Under the pieces are notes generated by a model. The model worked only from the letters and a program-made list of their open reading frames with translations. It made no database searches and had not been told where the DNA came from. Shown here one piece after another: positions 24,771 through 34,557 of a stretch of 64,000 nt of DNA (positions are counted from its first letter, which is position 1; each line of letters starts with the position of its first letter). Both the position numbers and the translations under genes were made by a program. This DNA comes from Oligoflexia bacterium (GTDB lineage: Bacteria; Bdellovibrionota; Bacteriovoracia; Bacteriovoracales; Bacteriovoracaceae). Where the stretch lies: positions 1 through 64,000 of the forward strand of contig JADGAN010000017.1 of the NCBI GenBank assembly GCA_015231955.1, in the 5' to 3' direction.

Positions 24771-25049
24771 TTAATATTTATGCATATCAATTTGATCAAC
24801 TAAGACGAATACGGCCGAGCCATCTGCATCCACCATATAATATGCGCGATAGCTATTGCTTAGTCTTATTGATCTTAGTCCAGACAATTTACCTTTTAAA
24901 GGTTCGTCGTGAAATCCCTTTATTTTTCTTGTTTCCTCTAATCCAAATGTTGCTTTCTTATTGCAAAACCAAGTTGGTGTTTTTAAGATAAATCTTGCTT
25001 TGATAATACTGACTTTTTCTAAAGAAGAAGGACTGCATGCCCTTAACAT
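24771..25049 (-). pseudogene. RelE/ParE-superfamily toxin, probably N-terminally damaged, no antitoxin
   Basis: The C-terminal 55 residues match a RelE/ParE-type mRNA interferase: GLEETRKIKGFHDEPLKGKL, then GLRSIRLSNSYRAYYMVDA and a final VLVDQIDMHKY. The basic and aromatic active-surface residues (RSIRLSxSYRA) are intact. Upstream the frame (RACSPSSLEKVSIIKAR) does not look like the family's N terminus, and another frame there encodes LKNTNLVLQ-like sequence, so a frameshift or replacement is likely. In this family an XRE antitoxin normally follows. Here only a 17-codon stub (ATG near 24751) precedes stop codons and the inverted repeat. Confidence 0.6.
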
Positions 25050-25054
25050 CCTAC

Positions 25055-25771
25055 ATGGTTTCATGTTTAAAAAAGCAAAGAACATTTGCATATGAAAAAA
25101 ATATCTATAACATCTATTCGCTGTTAGAAAAATCATCTCCTCAAAATATTTTAGATATTGGTTGTGATGATGGCGCTTTAACTCTAGCAGTTGGAGAACG
25201 AGCAGGTGTAAAAAATCTTTATGGCATTGAATGTATCCCTCATAGGGCCGCAATTGCTCGTGAACGAGGGATAGAGATTAAAGAGGTGACTTTAAAATCG
25301 GGAATAAAAATGCCCTATGAGGACAATTTTTTCGATCTTGTGCTTTCTAACCAAGTGATCGAGCATGTTGGTGATGTTGATCATTTTATGGAAGAAATTT
25401 ATCGAGTGCTTGCACCCAATGGCCATGCAATTATCTCAACTGAGAATCTGTCCAGTTGGCATAATATTGCGGCACTGGTTCTTGGGTATATGCCCTTTTC
25501 TTTAACAAATATTACCAATAAAACTGCGGCATTGGGAAATCCCTTGGATTTTAATCATGGAAAATCATTTTGTTGGGAAGGAACTTCTTGGCAGCACATT
25601 CGCGTTTTTACTTTAAAGGGTTTGCAGCACCTCTTTTCGTTGCATGGGTTTAAGGTAGAGTCTGTTAAGGCATCTGGGTATTATCCTTTGGGAAATTGGG
25701 TATCAAGATTTGATCGAGCCCACAGTGCTTTCATTACTTTTAAAATCAAAAAAGAGTGCTTAGAGTGCTAA
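25055..25771 (+). CDS. Class I SAM-dependent methyltransferase
   Basis: 238 residues from an ATG at 25055 (another at 25037). Rossmann motif I ILDIGCDDGALTLAVGERAG (near 37-56), acidic motif II YGIECIP, motif IV FDLVLSNQVIEHV, then a HVGDVDHFMEEIYRVLAPNG segment typical of the Methyltransf_11 group. The C-terminal half (QHIRVFTLKGLQHLFSLHGF) resembles small-molecule or lipid methyltransferases. Substrate unknown. The start region overlaps the opposing toxin remnant, and its 3' end overlaps rlmN by four bases (convergent). Confidence 0.8.
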   Translation: MVSCLKKQRTFAYEKNIYNIYSLLEKSSPQNILDIGCDDGALTLAVGERAGVKNLYGIECIPHRAAIARERGIEIKEVTLKSGIKMPYEDNFFDLVLSNQVIEHVGDVDHFMEEIYRVLAPNGHAIISTENLSSWHNIAALVLGYMPFSLTNITNKTAALGNPLDFNHGKSFCWEGTSWQHIRVFTLKGLQHLFSLHGFKVESVKASGYYPLGNWVSRFDRAHSAFITFKIKKECLEC

Positions 25772-26793
25772 GCACTTCCTTGTTTTTGAAGCGTAGAGAG
25801 CAGGCCGCAAGCGGCCATGATGTCTTCACCACGGGAGGCGCGAATGGTGGTGATAATGCCTTTCTTGTTGAGTGCGGATTGGAACTCTTTTAGTTTTTCC
25901 TCGGAGGTGCCTTTGAGAGGGGAGTTGGGGATAGCGTGAAAGCGCATGAGGTTGATGTGAGCAGAAAGGCCATTTAAGAGTCGTGCCAGTTCATTCACAT
26001 GTTTTTGGGAATCGTTTACGCCTGCAAATAAGATATATTCAAAAGAGATACGGGCCTGGTTTTTTTGAGCTTTTAAGACTTGAATGACTTCTTTAATGGG
26101 GTAGACATTTTGAATCGGCATTAGTTGCAGGCGTTCTTCATCGAAGGGGGAGTGTAAACTAACGGCGAGGTTGCACTTGGATTCTTCTAAGAAGCGGATC
26201 AGCGTTGGAATTACTCCGACGGTGGAAACGGTGATGCGCTTGGGACTCCAAGCGTAGGCATAATCGGCGGTCATGATCTCTATACTCTTGATGGTCTCAC
26301 TGTAGTTATCGAGAGGCTCGCCCATGCCCATATAGACAATGTTGGTGAGCTGTTCACTTTCATCAATGGAGTAGATCTGGTTGATGATTTCGTTCGTGCT
26401 CAGTTGGCCTTGAAAGCCTTGTTTTCCGGTCATGCAAAAGAGGCAGCCCATTTTGCATCCCACTTGGGTGGAGACACATAAGGTGTAGTGATTTTCGTGG
26501 GGGATGAGTGCGCTTTCAATGCCGTTGCCTTTGGTGGTAGCAAAGAGATATTTTTTTGTTCCATCTACGGAAGCGTAGAGGTGTTGGTATTTTTTAGCTC
26601 CAATTTCGTAGTGTTCGCATAATTTTTGGCGATCGCCAAGGGAGAGGTTACTCATCTCTTCAATGCTGGTGACTCGTTTGCGATAGATCCAATCGGCGAT
26701 TTGCTTGGCCGCAAAGGTGGGCATTGAGTGTTCTTGGGTAATCGCTTGCAGCTCTGTGAGTGTAAGTCCTAAAAGAGGTTTTTTTAATTCCAT
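25768..26793 (-). CDS. rlmN: 23S rRNA (adenine-2503-C2)/tRNA methyltransferase
   Basis: 341-residue radical-SAM enzyme. Cluster motif C113-x3-C117-x2-C120 in VGCKMGCLFC, an upstream Cys106, and a C-terminal Cys329 in IMAACGLL. These are the two extra catalytic cysteines used for the methyl-transfer intermediate in E. coli RlmN (C118 and C355). VYMGMGEPLDNY and VSTVGVIP are the other family blocks. Methylates A2503 of 23S rRNA and A37 of some tRNAs. The upstream flavin-reductase gene stop overlaps the rlmN start by one base, implying translational coupling. Confidence 0.95.
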   Translation of the reverse strand: MELKKPLLGLTLTELQAITQEHSMPTFAAKQIADWIYRKRVTSIEEMSNLSLGDRQKLCEHYEIGAKKYQHLYASVDGTKKYLFATTKGNGIESALIPHENHYTLCVSTQVGCKMGCLFCMTGKQGFQGQLSTNEIINQIYSIDESEQLTNIVYMGMGEPLDNYSETIKSIEIMTADYAYAWSPKRITVSTVGVIPTLIRFLEESKCNLAVSLHSPFDEERLQLMPIQNVYPIKEVIQVLKAQKNQARISFEYILFAGVNDSQKHVNELARLLNGLSAHINLMRFHAIPNSPLKGTSEEKLKEFQSALNKKGIITTIRASRGEDIMAACGLLSTLQKQGSA

Positions 26794-27497
26794 CAGAAAT
26801 AAATCTCCGCCGAGATCAAGTTAAAAGGGACACCTTTACTTAAAAGGATGTCTCTCGTTTGTACCACCATCTCTGCACTTCCGCAAAGGTAGTAGTGGTA
26901 GTCTAAGGGGAGTTTGCTCGCATCGCAGTTCTGTAAGTAATCGCTTACTCTTCCTTGAAACAGTCCAGGGTAGGCGGAGTCTTGGCTTAGGCAAGGGATG
27001 TAATTTTTCTTTAGTTTGCTGCTGAAGATTTCGTGGCCGAGAAGGAGTTCCAAATTTTTTGCTCCATGGAGCAGTTTGACCTCTTGGAAGTGGTCGGTGC
27101 TTTTAATTTTTGAAAGAAAGGGTGCGATGCCAGTGCCTACAGCAATAAAATACGATTTCGATTTTGGAAAGATAAATTGTCCAAAGGGAGAGGAGCGATG
27201 CAATTCATCGCCGGCCTTGAGTGCGGCCAAGCGATTGGAGAGTTGTCCTTCCTTGGTAGTGTTGTAGTAAATTTGATAGCAGGTACTCTCTTCTGCTGTT
27301 TCTGCACTAGCAATACTGTAGAGTCGTGGAGGAATGGTATCGGGAGCTGTGGTGAGGGCCAGCAGTTGCCCGGCCATAAAGCGCTCTTCAGGTTCTCGGG
27401 TAAAGGAGAGGATAAAGTGGTTTTTATAAATTTCTATTTGATCCACTATTTTACTCTTGAACTTTAACGGATGGAGAGGGATATACATTGCTGTCAT
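26793..27497 (-). CDS. Ferredoxin/flavodoxin-NADP reductase-like flavoprotein
   Basis: 234 residues with the FNR module. The FAD-binding segment PPRLYSIASAETAEE (RxYS) lies near residues 56-70, then GQLSNRLAALKAGDEL and SSPFGQFIFP. The NADP-binding domain has FIAVGTGIAPFLSKIKS and YYLCGSAEMVVQTRDIL, with a C-terminal aromatic-containing EIYF. It probably supplies electrons from NAD(P)H to ferredoxin or flavodoxin. Linkage to rlmN (one-base overlap) fits: radical-SAM enzymes need one-electron donors, so this may be its reductase, though that is inference. Confidence 0.8.
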   Translation of the reverse strand: MTAMYIPLHPLKFKSKIVDQIEIYKNHFILSFTREPEERFMAGQLLALTTAPDTIPPRLYSIASAETAEESTCYQIYYNTTKEGQLSNRLAALKAGDELHRSSPFGQFIFPKSKSYFIAVGTGIAPFLSKIKSTDHFQEVKLLHGAKNLELLLGHEIFSSKLKKNYIPCLSQDSAYPGLFQGRVSDYLQNCDASKLPLDYHYYLCGSAEMVVQTRDILLSKGVPFNLISAEIYF

Positions 27498-27813
27498 TCT
27501 TTTTATTCCTGCGTCTACTAAGTGGAAGCCTTTAATCCTTTATCTACTGCAAAAACTTACACCTAAGCAAATAAAAATGATGGGGATGCGCTTATCCTTC
27601 TATTTACAAAAACTATGACTACGCAGTGGAAGCAAACAATCAAGAGTTAGTTAGTGCACTATTTAGAAGGGAATAAAAGCGCTGAAAAAATAAGCAAAAA
27701 TCAAAAAGATACCTGAAGATGCTTATCGCATTATAAGATAAAGCGATGAGATTTCAATTTTGCTTTTGACTAGAATCAATCGTGTAAGGGATTTTCAGCA
27801 GGAGATTAATACG
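27498..27813 (+). promoter_or_regulatory. Upstream region of the suf operon
   Basis: About 316 bases of AT-rich intergenic DNA between the divergent flavin reductase and sufB. An imperfect dyad GCTTATC-N9-GATAAAGC at 27721-27744 could be an Rrf2/IscR- or Fur-type operator, but I cannot match a consensus. A TTGACT lies at about 27764 without a good -10 partner. Nothing else recognisable. Confidence 0.3.
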
Positions 27814-29223
27814 ATGAAAGCGGAAGTTTCAGATTTTTCAAGACGAGACTATAAATATGGGTTTGTAACTCCCAGTGAACAAGAGGAGTTCCCGCGTGGT
27901 TTAAGCGAAGAGATTGTGGCGATGATTTCAGAGCGGAAAGAGGAGCCAGGTTGGCTGCTCGATTTTCGGATCAAGTCCTACCGTCACTGGCTGACACAAA
28001 AGCAACCAACTTGGGCCAAGTTAAAGATTGCACCTATCGACTATCAGGGGATTACTTACTATTCAAAACCTAAAGTGATTGACCAAGAGTTAATGGATGC
28101 TTTTGAAAAATTGGGCGTGCCTTTACAAGAGAATAAACGCCTGGGCAACGTTGCTGTGGATGCAGTTTTTGATAGTGTCTCCATTGCCACTACTCACCAA
28201 AAAGAACTTTTATCCCATGGAGTGATTTTTTGTTCCATTTCAGAAGCGGTCAAGCACTATCCTGATTTGGTAAAAAAATATTTGGGAAGTGTTGTTCCAT
28301 ATAGTGACAATTTTTTTGCAACACTTAATTCGGCAGTCTTTACCGATGGCTCTTTTTGTTTTATTCCCAAGGGCGTTGCCTGCCCTTTTGACCTCTCCAC
28401 CTACTTTCGGATCAATGCCGCCAAGAGTGGGCAATTTGAGCGTACACTGATTGTGGCAGAAGCGGGGAGTTCGGTTAATTATCTTGAAGGGTGCACGGCC
28501 CCAGCACGCGATGAGAATCAGTTGCATGCAGCAGTGGTGGAGTTAGTGGCGCTCGACCGCGCAGAGATTCGCTATTCGACCATTCAAAATTGGTATACTG
28601 GGGATGAACAAGGTGTTGGCGGTGTTTATAATTTTGTAACCAAGAGAGGAAAATGCTTGGGGTATCGTTCGAAAATTTCTTGGACACAAGTAGAGGCGGG
28701 TGCTGCAGTTACTTGGAAATATCCTAGTTGCATGCTTATTGGTGATGAATCGCAAGGACAATTTTATTCGGTGGCACTCACCAATAGTAAGATGCAGGCA
28801 GATACTGGTACGAAAATGATTCATGTTGGAAAACGAACAAAAAGTTTAATTGTCGCCAAAGGAATTAGTGCCAATGAGGCCAGCAATACTTATCGAGGAA
28901 TGGTAGTGATGATGCCCTCAGCGAATGGGGCCAGGAATTTTTCTCAATGCGATTCCATGTTGATTGGAGCAGCGTGTGCGGCCAATACTTTTCCGCATAT
29001 TGATGTTCGCAATCGTAATGGTACGGTCGAGCATGAGGCCTCTACCTGCAGAGTGAATGAGGAGCAACTACTTTATTTGCAAACACGTGGGATCAGTAGA
29101 GAAATGGCCGTGTCGATGATTATCAATGGTTTTTGTAAAGAGGTGTTTAAAACTTTGCCCTTAGAGTTTGCAGTGGAAGCGATAAAATTAATTGAAGTTA
29201 AATTGGAAAATAGTGTGGGATAG
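27814..29223 (+). CDS. sufB: Fe-S cluster assembly scaffold SufB
   Basis: 469 residues from the ATG at 27814 (AGGAGA upstream; a 27760 start lacks one). Long SufB form with [44 protein letters not shown] (conserved Cys), the core strand region [20 protein letters not shown], and [21 protein letters not shown] with the conserved Glu/Cys. With SufC and SufD it forms the SufBC2D scaffold that assembles and hands on [4Fe-4S] clusters. First gene of a five-gene suf operon. Confidence 0.97.
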   Translation: MKAEVSDFSRRDYKYGFVTPSEQEEFPRGLSEEIVAMISERKEEPGWLLDFRIKSYRHWLTQKQPTWAKLKIAPIDYQGITYYSKPKVIDQELMDAFEKLGVPLQENKRLGNVAVDAVFDSVSIATTHQKELLSHGVIFCSISEAVKHYPDLVKKYLGSVVPYSDNFFATLNSAVFTDGSFCFIPKGVACPFDLSTYFRINAAKSGQFERTLIVAEAGSSVNYLEGCTAPARDENQLHAAVVELVALDRAEIRYSTIQNWYTGDEQGVGGVYNFVTKRGKCLGYRSKISWTQVEAGAAVTWKYPSCMLIGDESQGQFYSVALTNSKMQADTGTKMIHVGKRTKSLIVAKGISANEASNTYRGMVVMMPSANGARNFSQCDSMLIGAACAANTFPHIDVRNRNGTVEHEASTCRVNEEQLLYLQTRGISREMAVSMIINGFCKEVFKTLPLEFAVEAIKLIEVKLENSVG

Positions 29224-29247
29224 AGCTATATGTAAGGAGTGTTGTCT

Positions 29248-30015
29248 ATGTTGAATGTAAACGATTTGAGTCTGGTTATTAAAGAGGGAAACATTCCTCT
29301 GCTAAAAAAATTAAATCTCGATATTATGCCGGGTGAAGTTCATGCCATTATGGGCACTAACGGTTCAGGGAAGAGCACTTTTGCCAAGTGTTTAATCGGG
29401 CATCCCGATTATCAGGTAACTGCCGGAGTGCTCAACTACACCTATTGCGGTGAAGTTTTTGATTTAAATAGCTTAGAAGTGCATGAGCGTGCTCACAAAG
29501 GTATCTTCTTGGCGTTTCAATATCCCATTGAAATTCCCGGGGTGAGCAACGAAATTTTTTTGCGAGAATCGGTTAATGAAGTGAGAAAGGCCAATGGCAA
29601 GATCACGCTTGATCCTTATGACTTTGCAAAATTAGTAAGAGAAAAGATGAAACTTTTGGGAATCGATGAGAGCTTTTTACAACGAGAGGTTAATGGTGGG
29701 CTTTCAGGAGGAGAAAAAAAGAAGAATGAAATTTTACAAATGTTGCTTTTAGAACCCCAACTGGCCATCCTTGATGAGAGCGACTCAGGTCTTGATATCG
29801 ATGCTTTAAGGATGGTCGCTGCTGGTATTAATCATTTTCGTTCACCAGAAAACGCTGTGATCTTGATTACACACTATCAGCGACTCTTAAATTATGTTCG
29901 TCCCGATTTTGTGCATATTATGCATGAAGGTGCCATCATTAAGAGTGGGGGGCCTGAACTTGCTTTGCAAGTCGAGGATGCAGGATACGATTGGCTTACA
30001 GGAGTTGGTGTATGA
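29248..30015 (+). CDS. sufC: SUF system ATPase SufC
   Basis: 255 residues from the ATG at 29248 (TAAGGAG eight bases upstream). ABC ATPase with Walker A GTNGSGKSTFAK, SufC-specific FLAFQYPIEIPGVS, signature GLSGGEKKKNEILQM, and Walker B LAILDESDSGLDIDAL (DESDSGLD is diagnostic of SufC). Soluble ATPase powering conformational change in SufBC2D. Its TGA stop overlaps the sufD ATG (ATGA at 30012-30015). Confidence 0.97.
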   Translation: MLNVNDLSLVIKEGNIPLLKKLNLDIMPGEVHAIMGTNGSGKSTFAKCLIGHPDYQVTAGVLNYTYCGEVFDLNSLEVHERAHKGIFLAFQYPIEIPGVSNEIFLRESVNEVRKANGKITLDPYDFAKLVREKMKLLGIDESFLQREVNGGLSGGEKKKNEILQMLLLEPQLAILDESDSGLDIDALRMVAAGINHFRSPENAVILITHYQRLLNYVRPDFVHIMHEGAIIKSGGPELALQVEDAGYDWLTGVGV

Positions 30016-31253
30016 ACATATTGCATGCCAAACAGGCCCCTTTAGAGGAGAAACTTTTGATCTTAGAAAATCAAATGAGTCTCCATGAGCAAGGTTCACT
30101 TTTATGGAAAAAGTTTAAGAGCAAGGGATTTCCTCACAAAAAAGATCCCCAATGGAGGCATACTAATCTATCGCCGCTAACGGAGAGTTCTTTTATCATG
30201 GTGCCTAAAGTGACTATGCCCCAAGAGCATACTATTGTGATGGTCGATGGTAGTCCCTCTTTCTTTGAGCATAGTGAGCAGTTTAGTGTAAGTTTAGAAG
30301 AGGTTAATTTTTCTGTTAATAATAAGAGTATTAGTGATGAAGATAGTTTCTCCCTTTTTCATCGCGCGATGAACTCCAAGGCCATGGTGATTCGTGTTCC
30401 TAATAAGATTGTCGTAAACAGGCCCATCCATATTATCTGGACAACTTCAGAACAGGTGGCGGATGGAGTTACCTTTCCTGCTTTGGAACTGCATCTTGGT
30501 GAAGAGAGTGAGTGTAGCGTGATAGAGAGCTTTGTTTCAAATTCAGCGAAAAGCTATTTTAATAATCCGCTTTCGTTACTGCACGCTCATCGAGGAAGTA
30601 AGCTTTACTACTATCGAGAACAAAATGAGGGAGAGCACGCTTCCCACATTGGATACACCTATCTCGATGTTCGTAGTGATGCTTTTGTTAGTAGTTTTAT
30701 TTTTTCTAAAGGGGCAAAATTATCACGACATACCCTCTTCTCTTCGCTACACCATCTGGGAAGTGAAGTTTATTTAGCAGGACTTGCCTTGCATGCCAAA
30801 GAACAACAAGGGGATCACTATCTAGCATTAGAACATCACTCCCCTCATACCAAGAGTGAACAGTTTTATAAAGGGATTTATAGTGGAAGTGCTCATGGGG
30901 TGTTTGCTGGTAAAGTGATGGTAAAACCGGGAGCGATGCCCATTGTAAGTTACCAGCAAAATCAAAATTTACTGTTAAGTCCAGATGCCCATGTCGATAG
31001 CAAGCCAGAGTTGGAGATAAATGCCGACGATGTTAAGTGTTCGCATGGATCAACCGTGGGACGCATGAGTGCGGAAGAGCTTTTATACTTACAAAGCCGC
31101 GGCCTTTCGAGCGAGCGTGCTCACCTCTTATTAGTCAAGGCCTTTGCTAGCGAAGTGATTAAGCGTTCAGTTCGTGAAGAAGAGTTACAAGAACATTTTT
31201 TTCATCAAATTACAGAATTTATGAAGAAGGAAAAAAGCTGTGAGGTTACTTAA
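30012..31253 (+). CDS. sufD: Fe-S cluster assembly protein SufD
   Basis: 413 residues, started by the ATG overlapping the sufC stop. SufB/SufD beta-helix core with NNPLSLLHAHRGSKLYYYRE, QGDHYLALEHHSPHTKSEQFYKG, and the conserved C-terminal DVKCSHGSTVGRMSAEELLY with the Cys/His pair that bridges to SufB. Paralogue of SufB acting in the SufBC2D complex. The N-terminal WRHTNLSPL is also typical. Its 3' end overlaps sufS by 14 bases. Confidence 0.95.
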   Translation: MNILHAKQAPLEEKLLILENQMSLHEQGSLLWKKFKSKGFPHKKDPQWRHTNLSPLTESSFIMVPKVTMPQEHTIVMVDGSPSFFEHSEQFSVSLEEVNFSVNNKSISDEDSFSLFHRAMNSKAMVIRVPNKIVVNRPIHIIWTTSEQVADGVTFPALELHLGEESECSVIESFVSNSAKSYFNNPLSLLHAHRGSKLYYYREQNEGEHASHIGYTYLDVRSDAFVSSFIFSKGAKLSRHTLFSSLHHLGSEVYLAGLALHAKEQQGDHYLALEHHSPHTKSEQFYKGIYSGSAHGVFAGKVMVKPGAMPIVSYQQNQNLLLSPDAHVDSKPELEINADDVKCSHGSTVGRMSAEELLYLQSRGLSSERAHLLLVKAFASEVIKRSVREEELQEHFFHQITEFMKKEKSCEVT

Positions 31254-32511
31254 AAATTTTGAATCGTACCGACATGATTTTCCCGCTCTCTACCAGGAGG
31301 TTCATGGCCATGACCTTATCTACTTCGATAATGCCGCCACAACGCTTAAACCTATGGTGGTGATTAATGAGGTCATGAATCACTACTACGCCGATACCTC
31401 CAATGTTCATCGGGGAGTGCACACGTTAAGTGAGCGAGCAACACTAAAATTCGAAGCAGCTCGTGAGTCTGTGCGCACATTCATTGGGGCTGCCTCTCTT
31501 TCGGAAATCGTCTTTACCAGTGGAACCACAGAGAGTATTAATTTGCTGGCACACTCTTTTGGTGATGCCTTTATTGCAAGCGAAGATGAGATCATTATCA
31601 CGGCAATGGAGCACCATTCGAATATTGTTCCTTGGCAGTTGTTAGCGCAGAGGAAAGGGGCCATACTGAAGGCCCTCCCCATGAATGAATGCGGTGAACT
31701 TGCTTGGGATTTGCTTGCAACCATGATCACGAGTCGCACGAAACTTTTATCCCTGACCTTTGTCTCCAACGCCATTGGAACCATTAATCCTATAAAGGAG
31801 ATCATCGCTTTGGTTCGCAGCGTGGCCGGAACAAAGGTGAAAGTGGTTGTTGATGCTGCTCAGGCAGTTGCACACCTCCCTCTTGATGTTAAAGATTTAG
31901 ATTGTGATTTTTTGGTTTTTTCTGGACATAAAGTTTTTGCAGCAACCGGGGTTGGTGTTCTCTATGGCAAAGAGGCACTTTTAGAGAGTATGCCTCCCTA
32001 TAAGGGGGGCGGACATATGATTCGCAAAGTGAGTTTAGAGAAGAGTAGCTTTGCCGATCTCCCTGATAAGTTTGAAGCAGGTACGCCAGCGATCGAAGGG
32101 GTGATCTCATTAGGAAGTGCTTTGAATTATCTGCAAAAAATTGGCATCGAGAACATTCGTACCTATGAGGAGGAGTTGGCGGCCTTTGCTGAAGCAGAGC
32201 TGTCTGCACTACCCTTCATAAGAGTGATTGGCAAGGCCAGCTGTAAGGCCGCGATTCACTCCTTTGTCATCGAAGGAGTACATCCTCATGACATCGGCAC
32301 TTACTTAGATCAAAAAGGGATTGCTATTCGTAGTGGACACCACTGTGCGGCCCCTTTGATGGAATTTTTTGGAGTTGTGGCCACGGCACGTATCTCCTTT
32401 GCCTTTTATAACCGTTTGGCCGAAATTAAAATTTTAAGAAATGAATTAATTAAAATGTGGGAGTTTTTTCATGGACAATCTTTATCAAGAGCTGATCTTA
32501 GAGCACAATAA
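31240..32511 (+). CDS. sufS: Cysteine desulfurase SufS
   Basis: 423 residues from a GTG start (GAAGGA upstream). Class V PLP enzyme: YFDNAATTLKP, NVHRGVHTLSE, MEHHSNIVPWQ, VVDAAQAVAHLPLDV, with PLP-lysine K231 in FSGHKVFAATG. The catalytic persulfide cysteine is C369 in RSGHHCAAPLM, in the group II (SufS) context. Supplies sulfur from L-cysteine, here most likely to SufU. The C terminus is unusually long and overlaps sufU by 41 bases. Confidence 0.96.
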   Translation: MRLLKNFESYRHDFPALYQEVHGHDLIYFDNAATTLKPMVVINEVMNHYYADTSNVHRGVHTLSERATLKFEAARESVRTFIGAASLSEIVFTSGTTESINLLAHSFGDAFIASEDEIIITAMEHHSNIVPWQLLAQRKGAILKALPMNECGELAWDLLATMITSRTKLLSLTFVSNAIGTINPIKEIIALVRSVAGTKVKVVVDAAQAVAHLPLDVKDLDCDFLVFSGHKVFAATGVGVLYGKEALLESMPPYKGGGHMIRKVSLEKSSFADLPDKFEAGTPAIEGVISLGSALNYLQKIGIENIRTYEEELAAFAEAELSALPFIRVIGKASCKAAIHSFVIEGVHPHDIGTYLDQKGIAIRSGHHCAAPLMEFFGVVATARISFAFYNRLAEIKILRNELIKMWEFFHGQSLSRADLRAQ

Positions 32512-32929
32512 GAACCCTCGAAATTTTGGCGAACTCAAAGAGGGTGAATGTTTAAAACAAGAGGGACTAAACCCCTTGTGCGGTGACCGCCTTATCGTAA
32601 GCTTAAAATTAAGCGAGGATGGCGAGCAAATTATTGAAGACGTCAAAATTAGGAGCGATGGTTGTGCCATCTCCAGGGCCTCGGCCTCGATGATGAGTGA
32701 AGCGATCAAAGGAAAAACTGTCAAGGATGCCATTGCCATTTTTCATGAGTTCCACGACCTCTTACTAAAAAAGCATGATCCCAGCGTTTGTCCTCACTTA
32801 GGAAAACTGGAGGTCTTTAGCAACATCTGGAAATACCCTTCGCGAGTGAAATGCGCCGCCCTCCCCTGGCATACCCTCAATGAAATCATGGAGCAGACAT
32901 CGAAACCTGGCCAGTCAACCTCTGAATAG
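32471..32929 (+). CDS. sufU: Sulfur-transfer protein SufU
   Basis: 152 residues, IscU/SufU fold. Ligands Cys37 and Asp39 in NPLCGD, Cys65 in SDGCAIS and Cys128 in RVKCAALPW are the Zn-site residues. The long spacer between the second and third Cys (IFHEFHDLLLK region) marks the SufU type, which accepts persulfide from SufS, rather than scaffold IscU. Completes the Gram-positive-style sufBCDSU set (in the order B-C-D-S-U), with no sufA, sufE or sufT visible here. Confidence 0.93.
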   Translation: MDNLYQELILEHNKNPRNFGELKEGECLKQEGLNPLCGDRLIVSLKLSEDGEQIIEDVKIRSDGCAISRASASMMSEAIKGKTVKDAIAIFHEFHDLLLKKHDPSVCPHLGKLEVFSNIWKYPSRVKCAALPWHTLNEIMEQTSKPGQSTSE

Positions 32930-32973
32930 TAAGAGCATTGCCATTTAGATTAGAAGTCGATAAGTTATCTTTT

Positions 32974-34305
32974 ATGACTTACTTAAAAAGAGATATCACT
33001 GTTCTCTACTTTTTGTCGCTTTTCGCCTATTTTTTTTTAGTGGTGATGGTCAACCATCAGCAGGTATTGACTCCGGAAGAGATGACGGTCGCTTTTATTG
33101 ATCCTCTCTTTTTAGAGATGCGCCTACAGCTGGATCACTATAGCACCAATTTTGGAGGACACCTCTTCTACTGGTTTGGCCATAAACTCTTTCCCTTTGG
33201 TGATCTCTTTTATGGAAGGTGGTGGAAGGCGATCTTTATGTCGCTTGCACCTGTACTCTTTTACCTGATTGCGTACAAGCGCTATGAGCTTAGTCGGCAA
33301 AGTGCTTTTATGGGAGCACTACTCTTTATGCTGATGCCAGGAGTGTCCGGCTTTGCTTGGATCGAGGTAGAAATGGGACTGGAGCTGCTTCTTGGTATGC
33401 TCGCCTTTTATCTTTGTGGGCCTGGAAGTGTACGCGCCCTCTGCTCCGGTTTTATTCTGGGATTTGCGCTTATAAGTTATGGAGGTGCTATTCATTTTTT
33501 GCCTTTGCTGCTTTTAGAGCTTTGCTTTAGTCGTGAGCAGCGCTTGAGGCAGCTTACACTTTTTGTGTTAGCACTTTTGGCGGCAGTTGCTATTCCTTTG
33601 CTTTGGTGGATCGATCCCTATGCGATTTTAAAGGGCGGTGGAGATTTTGTAGTGGCACACCCTGGGGTGGCGTTAAAAGAGCTCTTTCAAGAGTTATTTC
33701 TTCATAATATTGGTAGCTACTATTTTTTCACTCGCTTTTCGGCCATAGGATCAAAATTGCTTCTACCCTATCTTCTCTTGGGTGCGATATTGTTGGCCTT
33801 GCGTTTACCGGTGAAACGCTCCTTACCGCTGATGGCGATGATACTCTTTGCTTTTATCCTCTATGCGTTCACTGGAGGGGTAAAAGGCATGCGAAGGTTA
33901 ATCCCGCTGATGTTTCCTTTTGCACTCATGGTAACTTTTGCCTTAGAGATGATAGCTCAAAAGCAGCTAACAATACCGTTTTCCAAAGTTGTGAGGTCGG
34001 CATTGATGGTATTTCCGCTTATCGTCCTTTTAACGGTTTTAGTGCAAATGGGGAGTGATTTTTATCGCAAAAAAGTGGTTTTGCCGGAGGATGTGAGTGT
34101 AAAACTAAATGAATCATTCGAGGAGACGGTCAAGCTTTCTGATCCCTTTGGTTCGCTTGCTATCGTGCATATGCGTGCAAGGTTTGCGAGTGATGAAGCA
34201 AAGTTAGCGCAATTTGCTTTAGAGAAAATTAGGAAAACTTATTTAGCAAAACCTAGCGAGATTTTTGCTTGTAGGCCCTCGCTGCTTTGTCTTCGTCACC
34301 AATGA
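32974..34305 (+). CDS. Polytopic membrane protein, GT-C glycosyltransferase-like
   Basis: 443 residues from the ATG at 32974 (a TTG at 32938 is the alternative). About ten hydrophobic helices, with a first periplasmic loop holding VNHQQVLTPEEMTVAFIDP and then HYSTNFGGHLFYWFGH. That topology resembles dolichyl-phosphate-mannose mannosyltransferase-like (PMT_2) proteins, but the acidic motif is not clear. The soluble tail (about 365-443) is short. Function unknown. Follows the suf operon with little space but is probably unrelated. Confidence 0.55.
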   Translation: MTYLKRDITVLYFLSLFAYFFLVVMVNHQQVLTPEEMTVAFIDPLFLEMRLQLDHYSTNFGGHLFYWFGHKLFPFGDLFYGRWWKAIFMSLAPVLFYLIAYKRYELSRQSAFMGALLFMLMPGVSGFAWIEVEMGLELLLGMLAFYLCGPGSVRALCSGFILGFALISYGGAIHFLPLLLLELCFSREQRLRQLTLFVLALLAAVAIPLLWWIDPYAILKGGGDFVVAHPGVALKELFQELFLHNIGSYYFFTRFSAIGSKLLLPYLLLGAILLALRLPVKRSLPLMAMILFAFILYAFTGGVKGMRRLIPLMFPFALMVTFALEMIAQKQLTIPFSKVVRSALMVFPLIVLLTVLVQMGSDFYRKKVVLPEDVSVKLNESFEETVKLSDPFGSLAIVHMRARFASDEAKLAQFALEKIRKTYLAKPSEIFACRPSLLCLRHQ

Positions 34306-34557
34306 GCAAGGAAGCTGTTATAATATCTCTTTTATTTGTAGTTTCGTTTCGCAGTTGCTCATAACTCTAAGCGCGAGGGTGCCGCCGGCAGACATTTGGG
34401 ACGCACTTCTCACCAATAGATGCATGCTAGTTATTCCAAGTCTAAATAGTTGTTCACCCTTCAAAAATTGTTATGTATATTTTATTTTGTGGTTGTTGCC
34501 CTTAATCTTAATTTGATAGTTGAGATGTTATATTAATAGGTGTCACTGGTGCCAAGT